A DNA stretch of 64,000 nt from Variovorax sp. OK212 (GTDB taxonomy: Bacteria; Pseudomonadota; Gammaproteobacteria; Burkholderiales; Burkholderiaceae_C): assembly GCF_900112425.1 (NCBI RefSeq), contig NZ_FOLP01000004.1, positions 248,001 through 312,000 on the forward strand. Reading direction: 5' to 3'. The position numbers were made by a program, and so were the translations under genes. Under the pieces are notes generated by a model. The model saw nothing but the letters and a program-made list of their open reading frames with translations, was not told where the DNA came from and made no database searches. This document shows, in pieces, positions 51,034 to 60,709 of the stretch. How positions within the stretch are numbered: the stretch's first letter is position 1; each line of letters opens with the position of its first letter.

Positions 51034-51747
51034 ATGAACTCCAACCCCGGACGAACCGTGCACCTCCCTTCGTTGCCGACCCCCGCGCGTCGCATCTTCC
51101 TGGCGCTGTCCTGCGCCGCCCTCGGCCTGTTGCAGGTGGGCTGTGCCAGCACCCCCGAAGGCGACCCCGTCCACGGCAAGGACCGGCTGCTGAGCTTCGT
51201 GGCGGCCAAGGACGGCCGCAAGGTCGCCCTTGCCGGCGAGAACTACCACTACGTGTTCGACGGCGACCCTTCGGTGGCGGCGCTGCTGCGCTGGGACGGC
51301 CGCGCCAAGGTCGTGCCCGCGCTGATCGGCGAATTCAAGGTGGCGCGCAACCAGAGCTTCGAGGGCCAGTACGTGCTGATGGCCTTCGACGCCGACCTGA
51401 CGCCCGAAGACCGCAGCTTCCTGGTCCAGACCGGTTTCGCGAAGGCCGACGTGAAGTACGGCGACCGCACCGGACCGGCGCTGCGCTACTTCGGCACCGT
51501 CTACGGCAAGCGCTACGAGGCGGCACCGCTGAAGTCGGCCGACAAGGTCGATTTCTCGCGGCGCCAGTACCTCAAGTACGTCGAGCAGGAAACCCTCAGC
51601 GGCCCCTTCAGCAAGGCCGCGCCCTCGCCGCTGGTGTATGCCGACGACGGCTCGATGCTGCTGGGCGGCGTGCCGGTGCGCGTGGTGCAGGGCGGCACGG
51701 ACGCCGGCTGCAGCGCGCGCCTGATGGGCGTGTGCTTCTACAAGTAG
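51034..51747 (+). CDS. Hypothetical lipoprotein
   Basis: Protein of 237 residues with a lipoprotein signal (RRIFLALSCAALGLLQVGC; Cys about residue 37). The mature domain has several beta-like stretches (KVALAGENYHYVFDG, LRYFGTVYGKRYEA) and a C-terminal pair of Cys (GCSARLMGVCFYK) that could form a disulphide. No family recognised. Followed by a 12-bp repeat array. Unrelated in context to the genes on either side. Confidence 0.7.
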   Translation: MNSNPGRTVHLPSLPTPARRIFLALSCAALGLLQVGCASTPEGDPVHGKDRLLSFVAAKDGRKVALAGENYHYVFDGDPSVAALLRWDGRAKVVPALIGEFKVARNQSFEGQYVLMAFDADLTPEDRSFLVQTGFAKADVKYGDRTGPALRYFGTVYGKRYEAAPLKSADKVDFSRRQYLKYVEQETLSGPFSKAAPSPLVYADDGSMLLGGVPVRVVQGGTDAGCSARLMGVCFYK

Positions 51748-51750
51748 GCC

Positions 51751-51798
51751 GGGCGAAACAAGGGGCGAAAGCAGGGGCGAAAGCAGGGGCGAAAGCAG
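51751..51798. repeat. 12-bp tandem repeat, four copies
   Basis: GGGCGAAACAAG once, then GGGCGAAAGCAG three times exactly, beginning 4 bp after the lipoprotein stop. It lies between this gene and tesB, in the untranslated region. Confidence 0.95.
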
Positions 51799-51905
51799 GG
51801 GGAGAGCGGGCCTGGAGCCCGGCTGACCGGCCCGCGACAGCCCCCGGGCCCGGGCTTTGCTATGGTTGAGGGTTGCTTTCTTGCCAGCCCCGGAATGTTC
51901 CCCCG

Positions 51906-52805
51906 ATGATCATCGACCCCGCCACCGCCTCCCACCTCGTCAACGAACTCGTCGCGCTCATGCAGCTCGAGCCACTGGGCGGCGACCGCTTCCTGGCCCA
52001 GAGCGAGGACATCGGCACCCCCGCCGTGTTCGGCGGCCAGGTGCTGGGCCAATCGCTGATGGCCGCCAGCCTCACCGTGGGCGCCGAGCGCCCCGTGCAT
52101 TCGATGCACGCCTACTTCCTGCTGCCGGGCGAACATGCGCCCATCGAGTACAGCGTGGACCGCGTGCGCGACGGCCGCAGCTTCACCACCCGCCACGTGG
52201 TGGCGCGCCAGCAGGAGCGCATCATCTTCGAGATGTCGGCCTCGTTCCAGACCGTGGACGACGGCGTCGAGCACCAGTTCGACATGCCCGAGGTGGAAGG
52301 CCCCGACGGCCTCGTGAGCGAGCTCGACCAGCGCATCGCCCTGGGCGACCGCCTGCCCGACCCCTGGCGCGCCAAGGCGACCCAGCCGCACGGCATCGAG
52401 TACCGCCGCGTCGACGCCGAAGACCTGATCGCACCGCTGGCGCGCCCCACCTCGGCGCAGAGCGCCATCTGGATGCGCGCCATCGCGCCGCTGCCCGACG
52501 ACCCGATGGTGCACCGCGCGCTGCTGGCCTATGCCTCCGACCACGGCCTGCTGCGCGCCGCCATGCTGCCGCACGGCCTGAGCTTCATGAGCGGCCAGGT
52601 GCGCCCGGCCAGCCTGGACCACGCCATGTGGTTCCACCGCGATTTCCGCATGGACGACTGGCTGCTGTACGTGCTCGACTCGCCCAGCGCCGGCGGCGCG
52701 CGCGGCCTGTGCCGCGGCAGCCTCTACTCGCGCGACGGCCGCCTGGTGGCCTCGGCCGCGCAGGAGGGCATGCTGCGCATCAGGAAGCCGGCCGCTCGTT
52801 CATGA
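51906..52805 (+). CDS. tesB: Acyl-CoA thioesterase II (TesB)
   Basis: Protein of 299 residues with the double hotdog fold of TesB. FGGQVLGQSLMAAS (about 39-52), VHSMHAYFLLPG, and LAYASDHGLL with the catalytic Asp (about 210) plus SLDHAMWFHRDFRMDDW are diagnostic. It releases free fatty acids from acyl-CoA and may drain long, branched or hydroxylated species. The 3' end overlaps the convergent GntR gene by 26 bp. Confidence 0.95.
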   Translation: MIIDPATASHLVNELVALMQLEPLGGDRFLAQSEDIGTPAVFGGQVLGQSLMAASLTVGAERPVHSMHAYFLLPGEHAPIEYSVDRVRDGRSFTTRHVVARQQERIIFEMSASFQTVDDGVEHQFDMPEVEGPDGLVSELDQRIALGDRLPDPWRAKATQPHGIEYRRVDAEDLIAPLARPTSAQSAIWMRAIAPLPDDPMVHRALLAYASDHGLLRAAMLPHGLSFMSGQVRPASLDHAMWFHRDFRMDDWLLYVLDSPSAGGARGLCRGSLYSRDGRLVASAAQEGMLRIRKPAARS

Positions 52806-53499
52806 GCGTGGGCAGCAGCCCTTCGCGGCTGCGCTCGTCCAGCAGCCGCTGGTAGTTGTCGCGCAGCAGGATGCCCGCGTAGTACACGTGCTCGCGCATC
52901 AGCTGCTCGGCGCGCGCGGAGTCTCCTGAAATCACCGCCTGCACGATGCGGTGGTGGTCGTCGTGCGAACGCAGGATCACGCCGTGGTCGTTCCACAGCA
53001 TGATGCGGTCCGACGCGAACGGCACGGCCTGCGCCTGCGCGCCGAAGCGCATCACCCACGGGTTGCGCGCCCCGTGCATCAGCGTGTTGTGCAGCTTCAC
53101 GTTCATCTGCTGGTAGGGCGCCAGGTCGTCCAGCAGCAGCTGGCCCTTCGCAAGTATGTCGTCGCCTTCGCGCAGGCATTCGCGCAGCAGCGCGGCCGTG
53201 GCGTCGTCCACCCCCAGCGCCGCGAAGCGCCGGCAGGCCAGCCCCTCGAGCACCGAACGCACCTCGTACGCCGCGAGGATGTCCTCCAGCGCGAACGAGC
53301 GCACCAGGTAGCCCTTCTTCGGCTGGTGGTCGATCAGCCCTTCCATCGCCAGCGCGGCCAGCGCGGCGCGCACCGGCGTGCGCGACACCTTGAGGCTTTC
53401 CGCGATCGGCACCTCCTCCACGCGCATGCCCGGCGCGAGCCGCCCGTGAAGGATCCAGGTGCGCAGCGTCTCTGTGACTTGTTGGGAGAGTGTGTCCAT
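52780..53499 (-). CDS. GntR family regulator, FCD subgroup
   Basis: Protein of 239 residues from the ATG at 53499: N-terminal winged HTH (VTETLRTWILHGRLAPGM, PIAESLKVSRTPVRAALAALAMEG), C-terminal FCD domain with the conserved metal-site residues (His in the LHNTLMHGA and DDHHRIV regions). FCD regulators bind organic acids or related metabolites and usually repress the divergent catabolic operon. The operon starting at 53647 is the likely target; matching GTATAC boxes flank its own start and the divergent promoter. Confidence 0.92.
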   Translation of the reverse strand: MDTLSQQVTETLRTWILHGRLAPGMRVEEVPIAESLKVSRTPVRAALAALAMEGLIDHQPKKGYLVRSFALEDILAAYEVRSVLEGLACRRFAALGVDDATAALLRECLREGDDILAKGQLLLDDLAPYQQMNVKLHNTLMHGARNPWVMRFGAQAQAVPFASDRIMLWNDHGVILRSHDDHHRIVQAVISGDSARAEQLMREHVYYAGILLRDNYQRLLDERSREGLLPTLMNERPAS

Positions 53500-53504
53500 G
53501 TCAG

Positions 53505-53510
53505 GTATAC
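53505..53510. promoter_or_regulatory. GntR-type half-site box 1 (GTATAC)
   Basis: GTATACA sits 5 bp upstream of the GntR start codon, overlapping its ribosome site region. With box 2 it forms a pair about 74 bp apart in the divergent gap, as expected for FadR/FCD-type recognition (core GTNNNAC variants). Candidate autoregulation site. Confidence 0.5.
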
Positions 53511-53578
53511 ATGATGCCCGTAAATTGGGACGATAGTTCAAGTTATTAGGGAAAACGAGGGCGCACGGATGTGACCAT

Positions 53579-53584
53579 GTATAC
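53579..53584. promoter_or_regulatory. GntR-type half-site box 2 (GTATAC)
   Basis: ATGTATACACAAT, 62 bp upstream of the first SDR start. Together with box 1 it may allow repression of the SDR-Liv operon and the gntR gene from the shared region. Confidence 0.5.
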
Positions 53585-53646
53585 ACAATGCGATCCTCGA
53601 TCAACTTTCAAGCCGCCCCCGAAGCGGCCCGGAGACCTTGCAGCCC

Positions 53647-54435
53647 ATGGCGGACCATCATGCACAACCCCACGGCCGGCTGGCCCTCGTGACCGGCGGC
53701 GGCCGGGGCATCGGCGAGGCCGTGTGCCGGCGCCTCGCGGCCAGCGGCTTTCGCGTCGTCGTGGCCGACATCGACGGCGGCAACGCCCGCGCCGTGGCGC
53801 AAGCGCTGGGCGCCGAACCCGGCTTCCATCACTTCCGCCAGTTCGACGTGAGCGACGAAGCCGCCGTCGAGGCCGCGTTCGACGACATCGAAGGCAGCAT
53901 CGGCCCCGTGGCCGCGCTGGTCTGCGTGGCCGGCATCCTGCTGATGCCCGGCGGCGAACGCTCGCTCATCAAGGACACCTCGCTGGAGGACTGGGAGCGC
54001 ACCTTCGCCGTGAACGCGCGCAGCGTGTTCCTGTGCGGGCGCGCCTACCTGCGCCGGCGCGAGGCCGCGCCCGTGGCGCACGGGCGCATCGTCACCTTCG
54101 GCTCGGTGGCGGCGCAGCTCGGCGGCTACCGCTCCAGCGCCACCTACATCGGCGCCAAGTCGGCGGTGCTGGGCCTCACCAAGGCCATGGCGCGCGAGTC
54201 GGCGCACATGGGCGTCACCGTGAATTCGGTGGCCCCGGGCCTCATCGACACCGACATGCTGCGCGGCACCGTGCAGAGCAGCGGCGCGCTCGCGGCGGCG
54301 GCGGCCAACATTCCGCTCGGTCGCATCGGCACGGTCGGCGACGTGGCCGGCGCGGTCGACTACCTCGTGTCCGAGCAGGCGGCGTACATCACGGGCAACG
54401 TGATCGACGTCAACGGCGGCTACCGCATGCAGTGA
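53647..54435 (+). CDS. SDR family oxidoreductase 1 (catabolic island)
   Basis: Protein of 262 residues from the ATG at 53647. TGGGRGIGEA cofactor motif (about 16-25), VCVAGIL at the NNAG position, catalytic Ser in FGSVAAQ and YIGAK. The family forms NAD(P)-dependent alcohol/ketone dehydrogenases. It leads the island operon, divergent from gntR. The next gene, the Liv receptor, follows after 44 bp. Substrate unknown. Confidence 0.9.
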   Translation: MADHHAQPHGRLALVTGGGRGIGEAVCRRLAASGFRVVVADIDGGNARAVAQALGAEPGFHHFRQFDVSDEAAVEAAFDDIEGSIGPVAALVCVAGILLMPGGERSLIKDTSLEDWERTFAVNARSVFLCGRAYLRRREAAPVAHGRIVTFGSVAAQLGGYRSSATYIGAKSAVLGLTKAMARESAHMGVTVNSVAPGLIDTDMLRGTVQSSGALAAAAANIPLGRIGTVGDVAGAVDYLVSEQAAYITGNVIDVNGGYRMQ

Positions 54436-54479
54436 CCCCGCGCAGTCCTTCCACCCCTTCATTCCAACGGAGACAGCTC

Positions 54480-55706
54480 ATGAAAAAGAACTTCCTGATT
54501 TCGGCCATGGCACCCTGGGCCATGGGTGCGGCACTGTGCGCGCTCGCCCCCGCGGCGCTGGCGCAGGCCGAACCCGGCCTCACCGACAAGACCATCAAGA
54601 TCGGCATGTTCTCGCCGATGTCGGGCGCCTCGATGAACTACGGCTTCGACGTGATCAACGCCGCGAAGATGTACTACGACAAGATCAACAAGGAAGGCGG
54701 CGTGAACGGCCGCAAGATCGAGCTCGTGGTGGAAGACGACCGCTGCAACGCCAACGACCTGCTGGCCGCGGTGAAGAAGCTCACCGAGCAGGACCAGGTG
54801 TTCCTGCTGAACGGCGGCTCCTGCTCGGCCGCGGTGGTGGGCGCGCGCGAATACGTGGAGCGCGCGAAGATCCCGCTGGTCATGCTCAACGCCTCGGGCG
54901 ACGGCGCGCTGTACCCGCCGTCGAAGTACATCTACGGCGCGTTCTCCATCTCGCAGCACGCCGTGGGCGGCTCCATGGTGCAGTTCGCCAGCGAGCAGCT
55001 CAAGGCCAAGAAGATCGGCTACATCAACCACGACGACGCCTACGGCGGCTGGAACCTCGAGTCGGCCCAGGCGCAGGCCAAGGCGCTCGGCGGCATCGAC
55101 CTGCAGGTGCAGTCGGTCAACCCGAACATCACCGACGTCACGGCGCCCATGCTGAAGATCAAGGCGGCCAACCCCGACGTGCTGCTGCTCACCACCTACG
55201 CACGCCCGGTGAGCCTGATCGTCAAGCGCGCCTTCGAGCTCGGCTTCAACAAGCCCATCGTGCTGGCCGTGAACTCCACCGCCGACCTGAAGCAGCTGGT
55301 GGAGAACGTGGGCAACAAGGACGCCTTCAAGAACGTCTACATCCAGGAAGTGCTGGCCGACGTGCCCGGCGGTCCCAAGCTGAAGTGGGTGTACGACATG
55401 TACAAGGCCGCCTACCCCGAGCTGGCCGCCAAGCCCGGCTACCCGCAGGCCTACATGCCGTACGGCATCCCTTCGGCCATGGCCGTGGTCAACGCGCTGA
55501 AGGCCGCCGGCCCCAGCCCCACGCGCGAGAAGGTGCTCACGGCGCTGTCGACCATGAAGTTCGACTCCGGCGTGATGGCCGGCCCGATCGAGTTCGGCCC
55601 GGACGATCGCGCCGCGCAGGAATCGGCCATCTACATCAAGTTCGACGGCAGCAACATGGCACTGGTGCCGGGCAGCTACAAGAGCGTGTGGAAGTACAAG
55701 CCCTGA
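54480..55706 (+). CDS. Liv-type ABC substrate-binding protein
   Basis: Protein of 408 residues with a signal peptide ending at ALAQAEPG. The two-lobed receptor family (KTIKIGMFSPMSGASMNYG, LNGGSCSAAVVGARE, YINHDDAYGGWNLE) related to LivK but with many members for aromatic and other acids. It gives specificity to the LivHMGF importer encoded directly downstream. Cys residues near NGGSCSAA and DDRCNAND could form a disulphide. Confidence 0.93.
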   Translation: MKKNFLISAMAPWAMGAALCALAPAALAQAEPGLTDKTIKIGMFSPMSGASMNYGFDVINAAKMYYDKINKEGGVNGRKIELVVEDDRCNANDLLAAVKKLTEQDQVFLLNGGSCSAAVVGAREYVERAKIPLVMLNASGDGALYPPSKYIYGAFSISQHAVGGSMVQFASEQLKAKKIGYINHDDAYGGWNLESAQAQAKALGGIDLQVQSVNPNITDVTAPMLKIKAANPDVLLLTTYARPVSLIVKRAFELGFNKPIVLAVNSTADLKQLVENVGNKDAFKNVYIQEVLADVPGGPKLKWVYDMYKAAYPELAAKPGYPQAYMPYGIPSAMAVVNALKAAGPSPTREKVLTALSTMKFDSGVMAGPIEFGPDDRAAQESAIYIKFDGSNMALVPGSYKSVWKYKP

Positions 55707-55722
55707 GGGCGGCGGGCAATTC

Positions 55723-56625
55723 ATGAGCCTCTCCGACATCTGGCTTTTCGTGCAGCAGGGCGTGCTGTCCGGCATCGTCACGGGCAGCGTCTACGCGCTG
55801 CTCGCGGTGGCGATCGTCATGGTCTTCAAGACCACCGACGTGCCGAACTTCTCGCAAGGCGAAATCTTCATGGCCGGCGGCTACGCCGCGCTCTTCCCGC
55901 TGGTGGTGTGGGGCTGGCCCTACTGGGCCGCGGTGCTCGCGAGCATCGTGGTCACCGCACTGCTGGCCGCGGCGTTCCAGCGCGTGGTGATGCAGCGCGT
56001 GACCGCCTCGCGCGGCGTGGGCGTGCAGCTGGTCATCGCCACGCTGGGCTTCGCGTACCTGCTCAAGGGCCTGGTGCGCAAGACCGGCCTGGGCGACACG
56101 CCGCGTTCGCTGCCCTCGCTGGTGCCGCAGGACCCGATCATGATCGGCCAGGCCTCGCTCACGCTGCTCGACCTGGCCATCTTCGGCTCGGCCGTGGTGG
56201 TGATGGTGCTGCTGTACCTGATGTTCACGCGCACCCGCACCGGCCAGGCCATGCGCGCGGTGGGCATGAACCCGCGCGGCGCGCAGATCGTGGGCGTGAA
56301 GCTGGGCACCATCCGCATGAAGATCTGGGCGCTCACGGGCGTCATCTCGGCCATCTCGGCGCTGCTCATCACGCCCAAGATCCTCATCACGCCCGACATC
56401 GGCCACATCGCGATCCTGGCCTACGCGGCGGCCATCGTGGGCGGCTTCACCAGCCTGCCGGGCGCGGTGGTCGGCGGCTTCATCATCGGCATCGTCGAGA
56501 ACCTGGTGGGGCTTTTCATTTCGTCCAATGCCATCGTGGTGGCGCCCTTCGTGGCGATCATGGTGGTGCTGCTGGTGCGTCCGCAAGGGCTGCTGGGCGG
56601 CAAGCCCCAGGTGAAGAAGGTATGA
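55723..56625 (+). CDS. livH: Liv-type ABC permease LivH
   Basis: Protein of 300 residues with about eight membrane segments. GIVTGSVYALLAVAIVMVFK near the start and GAVVGGFIIGIVENLVG near the end are typical of LivH permeases. It forms the channel with LivM. The stop overlaps the LivM start (ATGA). Annotation as branched-chain amino acid importer is by family; the cargo here is probably a catabolic substrate. Confidence 0.94.
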   Translation: MSLSDIWLFVQQGVLSGIVTGSVYALLAVAIVMVFKTTDVPNFSQGEIFMAGGYAALFPLVVWGWPYWAAVLASIVVTALLAAAFQRVVMQRVTASRGVGVQLVIATLGFAYLLKGLVRKTGLGDTPRSLPSLVPQDPIMIGQASLTLLDLAIFGSAVVVMVLLYLMFTRTRTGQAMRAVGMNPRGAQIVGVKLGTIRMKIWALTGVISAISALLITPKILITPDIGHIAILAYAAAIVGGFTSLPGAVVGGFIIGIVENLVGLFISSNAIVVAPFVAIMVVLLVRPQGLLGGKPQVKKV

Positions 56626-57644
56626 GCACGCCGTCGTCGGTTTCCTCCCCCATGGCTTCCTCCGCCGCTTCCCCGTGGTGGGACCGCGCCGTGCTGCTCG
56701 GCATGGCCGTGGTGCTCGCGGTGCTGCCCTTCACCACCAGCGGCTACGTGCTGTACGTGGTCAACCTGCTGATGGTGTTCTCGGTGCTCGCGCTGGGCAT
56801 GCACCTGGTCATCGGCGAGACGGGGCAGTTCGCGCTGTCGCACGCGGCCTTCTTCGGCATCGGCATCTACACCGCCGGCCTCATCAACAACCACTGGCAG
56901 CCGCCGTTCTTCGTCTCCATCCTCGCGGGCGCGGTGCTGTCGGCCGCGCTGGGCTGGGTCATCGGGCTGCTGGCGCTGCGCATGCGCGACATCTACCTGG
57001 CGCTGGCCACCTTCGCCTTCGGCGAGGCCATGCAGTGGGTGTTCCTGAACTGGGAGTCCGTCACCAACGGCTCGAACGGGTTGCAGATGAAGCCGGCGTC
57101 GCTCGGCGGCTACCAGCTGCTGAACGACCTGCAGGCCTATCCCTTCGTGGTGGCCATCGCGGCGCTGATGCTGTGGCTGACCGTGGCGCTCGCGCGCTCG
57201 CGGCTGGGCTCGTCGTTCCGCGCGGTGCGCGAGAGCGACGTGGCGGCGGTGGCCATGGGCGTGAACACGCGCACGGTGAAGGTCACGGCCTTCGTGCTGT
57301 CGGCCGCCTTCGCGGGCGTGGCGGGCGGCATGTACACGCTGTTCACCTCGTTCATCCATCCCGAGAGCCTGGGCTTCCAGACCACCATCCTGATCCTCAC
57401 GATGGTGGTGGTGGGCGGCCTCGGCTCGGTGCGCGGCGCGGTGGCCGGCGCCATCGTGTTCGGGCTGGCGTCGGAGCTGCTGCGCCAGGCCCCGTCGTAC
57501 CAGGAAATCATCTACGGCGGCATCCTCATGCTCTTCATGATGTTCCTGCCCAAGGGCATGGCCTCGCTGTTCGTGGCGCGGCGCAAGGCGCAGCGTTCGA
57601 CCTCCGTCACCGTGGCTTCGACCGCCGAAGGAAAACCCGCATGA
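56622..57644 (+). CDS. livM: Liv-type ABC permease LivM
   Basis: Protein of 340 residues with about nine to ten membrane helices. GMHLVIGETGQFALSHAAFFG, LALRMRDIYLALATFAFGE and MVVVGGLGSVRGAVAGA are LivM hallmarks. The N-terminal 15 residues are Ser/Pro rich and cytoplasmic. Overlaps livH (ATGA) and livG (ATGA), so the three are translationally coupled. Confidence 0.94.
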   Translation: MSTPSSVSSPMASSAASPWWDRAVLLGMAVVLAVLPFTTSGYVLYVVNLLMVFSVLALGMHLVIGETGQFALSHAAFFGIGIYTAGLINNHWQPPFFVSILAGAVLSAALGWVIGLLALRMRDIYLALATFAFGEAMQWVFLNWESVTNGSNGLQMKPASLGGYQLLNDLQAYPFVVAIAALMLWLTVALARSRLGSSFRAVRESDVAAVAMGVNTRTVKVTAFVLSAAFAGVAGGMYTLFTSFIHPESLGFQTTILILTMVVVGGLGSVRGAVAGAIVFGLASELLRQAPSYQEIIYGGILMLFMMFLPKGMASLFVARRKAQRSTSVTVASTAEGKPA

Positions 57645-58433
57645 GCGCGACCGCATTCCTCGACGTGCGCGACATCAGCGTGGTGTTCGGCGGCCTGAAG
57701 GCGGTGAACGGCCTCTCGTTCCAGGTGGAACAGGGCCGCATCCATGCGCTCATCGGGCCCAACGGCGCGGGCAAGTCGACCACCTTCAACTGCATCTCGC
57801 GCTTCTACACGCCCAGCAGCGGCAGCGTCACCTTCGAAGGCCAGGAGCTCACGCGCGTGTCGCCGCACCGCATGGCTTCGCTGGGCATCGCGCGCACCTT
57901 CCAGAACCTGGAGCTGTTCGCCGAGCTGTCGGTGCTGGAGAACGTGCTGCTGGGCACCCACTCGCGCGGCGCCAACACGCTGGGGCGGCTGCTGCGCCGG
58001 CCCGACCGCGAGACCGAAGACTTCGCGCTGCACCTGCTGGAGCGCGTGGGCCTGGCCGACGAGCGCCACCAGCCCGCGCGCGACCTCGACTTCGGCCGCC
58101 AGAAGCTGCTGGAGCTGGCACGTGCACTGGCCATCAAGCCCAAGCTGCTGCTGCTCGACGAGCCCGCGGCCGGCCTGCGCAACCGCGAGATCGAAAGCCT
58201 CGACCGGCTGCTGAAGGAGCTGGTGGCGCGCGACGGCATCACCGTGCTGCTGGTGGAGCACGTGATGCAGCTGGTGATGTCCATCTCGGACCGCATCACC
58301 GTGATGGCCTTCGGCGAGAAGATCGCCGAGGGCACGCCTTCGGAAATCGGCAGCAATGCGCGTGTCATCGAGGCCTACCTGGGCAAGGGAAAAGCAAACG
58401 CAAACGCAAATGCAAACGCGATGGGAGCCGCGC

Positions 58434-58441
<8 letters not shown>
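57641..58441 (+). CDS. livG: Liv-type ABC ATPase LivG
   Basis: Protein of 266 residues. Walker A GPNGAGKST (about 40-48), Q-loop ARTFQNLELF, signature region DFGRQKLLELARAL, Walker B LLLLDEPAAGL and the switch His in LVEHVMQ. The signature region reads DFGRQ where LSxGxQ is usual, a common change in LivG. The tail is a run of KANANANANAMG encoded by a hexamer repeat, outside the conserved fold. It overlaps the livF start by 8 bp. Confidence 0.93.
58394..58417. repeat. 6-bp tandem repeat in the livG 3' end
   Basis: Four copies of GCAAAC (one GCAAAT), encoding Ala-Asn dipeptides in the LivG C-terminal tail. Copy-number change would keep the frame and lengthen or shorten the tail. Confidence 0.9.
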
Positions 58442-59153
<712 letters not shown>

Positions 59154-59191
59154 TTCAAGCGTCAGACGCCGCTTCAACGAAGGAATCTTTC

Positions 59192-59941
59192 ATGCTTCTT
59201 CAAGACAAACTCTCGCTCGTCACCGGCGCCGCGCGCGGCCTGGGCGAGGCCATCGCGCGCCGCATGGCCAGCGAAGGCGCCCGCGTGCTGGTGGTGGACC
59301 GCGACCTCGGCGTCGCGCAGCAGGTGGCCGCGTCGATCCGCGAAGCGGGCGGGCGCGCCGACGCCGAGAGCGTCGACGTGAGCGACGCGGCGGCGGTCGA
59401 TGCGCTCGCCGCGCGCGTTGCGGCGTCGCACGGCGACATCGACATCCTGGTGAACAACGCGGGCATCTCGCAGCGTTCGAAGTTCGACGAGCCTGGCGCG
59501 CGCGAGGCCTGGGACCGCGTGATGTCGGTCAACCTGCAGGGCGTGTTCAACGTCACGCAGTCCTTCGTGCCGGCGCTCAAGCGCACGCAGGGGAACATCG
59601 TGAACCTGTCGTCCATCGTGGCCTTCGGCGCGGGCATCTCGTCGGCCGGCTACGTGGTGGCCAAGGGCGGCGTGCGGTCGCTCACGCAGGTGCTGGCGCG
59701 CGACCTGGCGCCCTACGGCGTGCGCGTGAACGCGGTGGCGCCGGGCCTCATGATGACCGACATGACGGCGGGCCAGCGCGAGACCGAGCACGGCACCGAC
59801 TGGTACCTGAGCCGCGTGCCCGTCAAGCGCCACGGCGAGGCCGACGAGATCGCCGGGCCGGTCGTCTTTCTCGCGTCCTCGATGGCCAGCTACGTCAACG
59901 GCGTGGTGCTGCCGGTCGACGGCGGCTACCTGGCGGTCTGA
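59192..59941 (+). CDS. SDR family oxidoreductase 2 (catabolic island)
   Basis: Protein of 249 residues with an AAGGAA site before the ATG. TGAARGLGEA (about 10-19), NNAGI, Ser in LSSIVAF and YVVAK. It resembles 3-oxoacyl-ACP reductase (FabG)-type and cyclic alcohol dehydrogenases. Follows livF by 38 bp and precedes SDR 3 by 24 bp; probably oxidises a ring hydroxyl or a side-chain alcohol of the imported compound. Confidence 0.9.
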   Translation: MLLQDKLSLVTGAARGLGEAIARRMASEGARVLVVDRDLGVAQQVAASIREAGGRADAESVDVSDAAAVDALAARVAASHGDIDILVNNAGISQRSKFDEPGAREAWDRVMSVNLQGVFNVTQSFVPALKRTQGNIVNLSSIVAFGAGISSAGYVVAKGGVRSLTQVLARDLAPYGVRVNAVAPGLMMTDMTAGQRETEHGTDWYLSRVPVKRHGEADEIAGPVVFLASSMASYVNGVVLPVDGGYLAV

Positions 59942-59965
59942 GCACCGCGCTTCAACGGAACAACC

Positions 59966-60709
59966 ATGAACAACAGCAGTGAAGACAAACGGATCGCGCT
60001 CGTCACCGGCGGCGCCAGCGGCATGGGCCGCGCCATCGTCGAGCGCATGGCGCGCGACGGCTGGCGCGTGGTCATGGCCGACTACAACGGCGAACTCGCC
60101 GAGCGCGAGACGCAGGCGCTGCGCGCCGCGGGCCTCGACGTTGAATGCCGCGCCATCGACCTCACCGACGAGGCCGCGGTGCGCGCCATGGTGCAGGCGC
60201 TGCCGCCGCTCACGGCGCTGGTCAACAACGCGGGCATCTTCGACGAGCGCGCCTTCCTCGACGTGAGCTCGGCCGACTTCCGCCGCATGTACGAGGTGAA
60301 CCTGCTGGCCGTGGCCACGCTCACGCAGGAGGCCGCGCGCAAGATGGCGAACGGCGCGCGCATCGTGAACATCGCCTCGCGCGCCTACCTGGGCGCGAAG
60401 AACCACGCGCACTACGTGGCCTCGAAGGCCGCGCTGGTGGGCTACACGCGCGCCAGCGCCATGGAGCTGGCCGCGCGCGGCATCATGGTCAACGCCATTG
60501 CGCCGGGGCTCATCGACACGCCGCTGCTGCGCGCGCTGTCGCCCGAGCGGCTGGCCGCGCAGCTTGCGCTGCAGCCCACGGGCGCGGCCGGCACGCCGGA
60601 AGACATCGCCAACGCGGTGGTGTTCTTCGCGTCGCCCGCCACCTGCTTCGTGACCGGGCAGGTGCTCTTCGTCGACGGCGGCAAGTCGCTCGGCGGCTCG
60701 GGGTCGTGA
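59966..60709 (+). CDS. SDR family oxidoreductase 3 (catabolic island)
   Basis: Protein of 247 residues. TGGASGMGRA (about 13-22; Met at the usual Ile), NNAGIF, Ser in NIASRAYLG and YVASK. Another FabG-like dehydrogenase. The stop overlaps the start of the flavoprotein (TGATG), implying the two steps are linked. Substrate unknown. Confidence 0.9.
   Translation: MNNSSEDKRIALVTGGASGMGRAIVERMARDGWRVVMADYNGELAERETQALRAAGLDVECRAIDLTDEAAVRAMVQALPPLTALVNNAGIFDERAFLDVSSADFRRMYEVNLLAVATLTQEAARKMANGARIVNIASRAYLGAKNHAHYVASKAALVGYTRASAMELAARGIMVNAIAPGLIDTPLLRALSPERLAAQLALQPTGAAGTPEDIANAVVFFASPATCFVTGQVLFVDGGKSLGGSGS

Noticed and set aside
47545..51221. Two long minus-strand frames (702 and 666 codons) opposite the Bug receptors and flavoprotein
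   Set aside because: They are typical antisense shadows; the plus-strand genes show signal peptides and FAD motifs and run as a chain.
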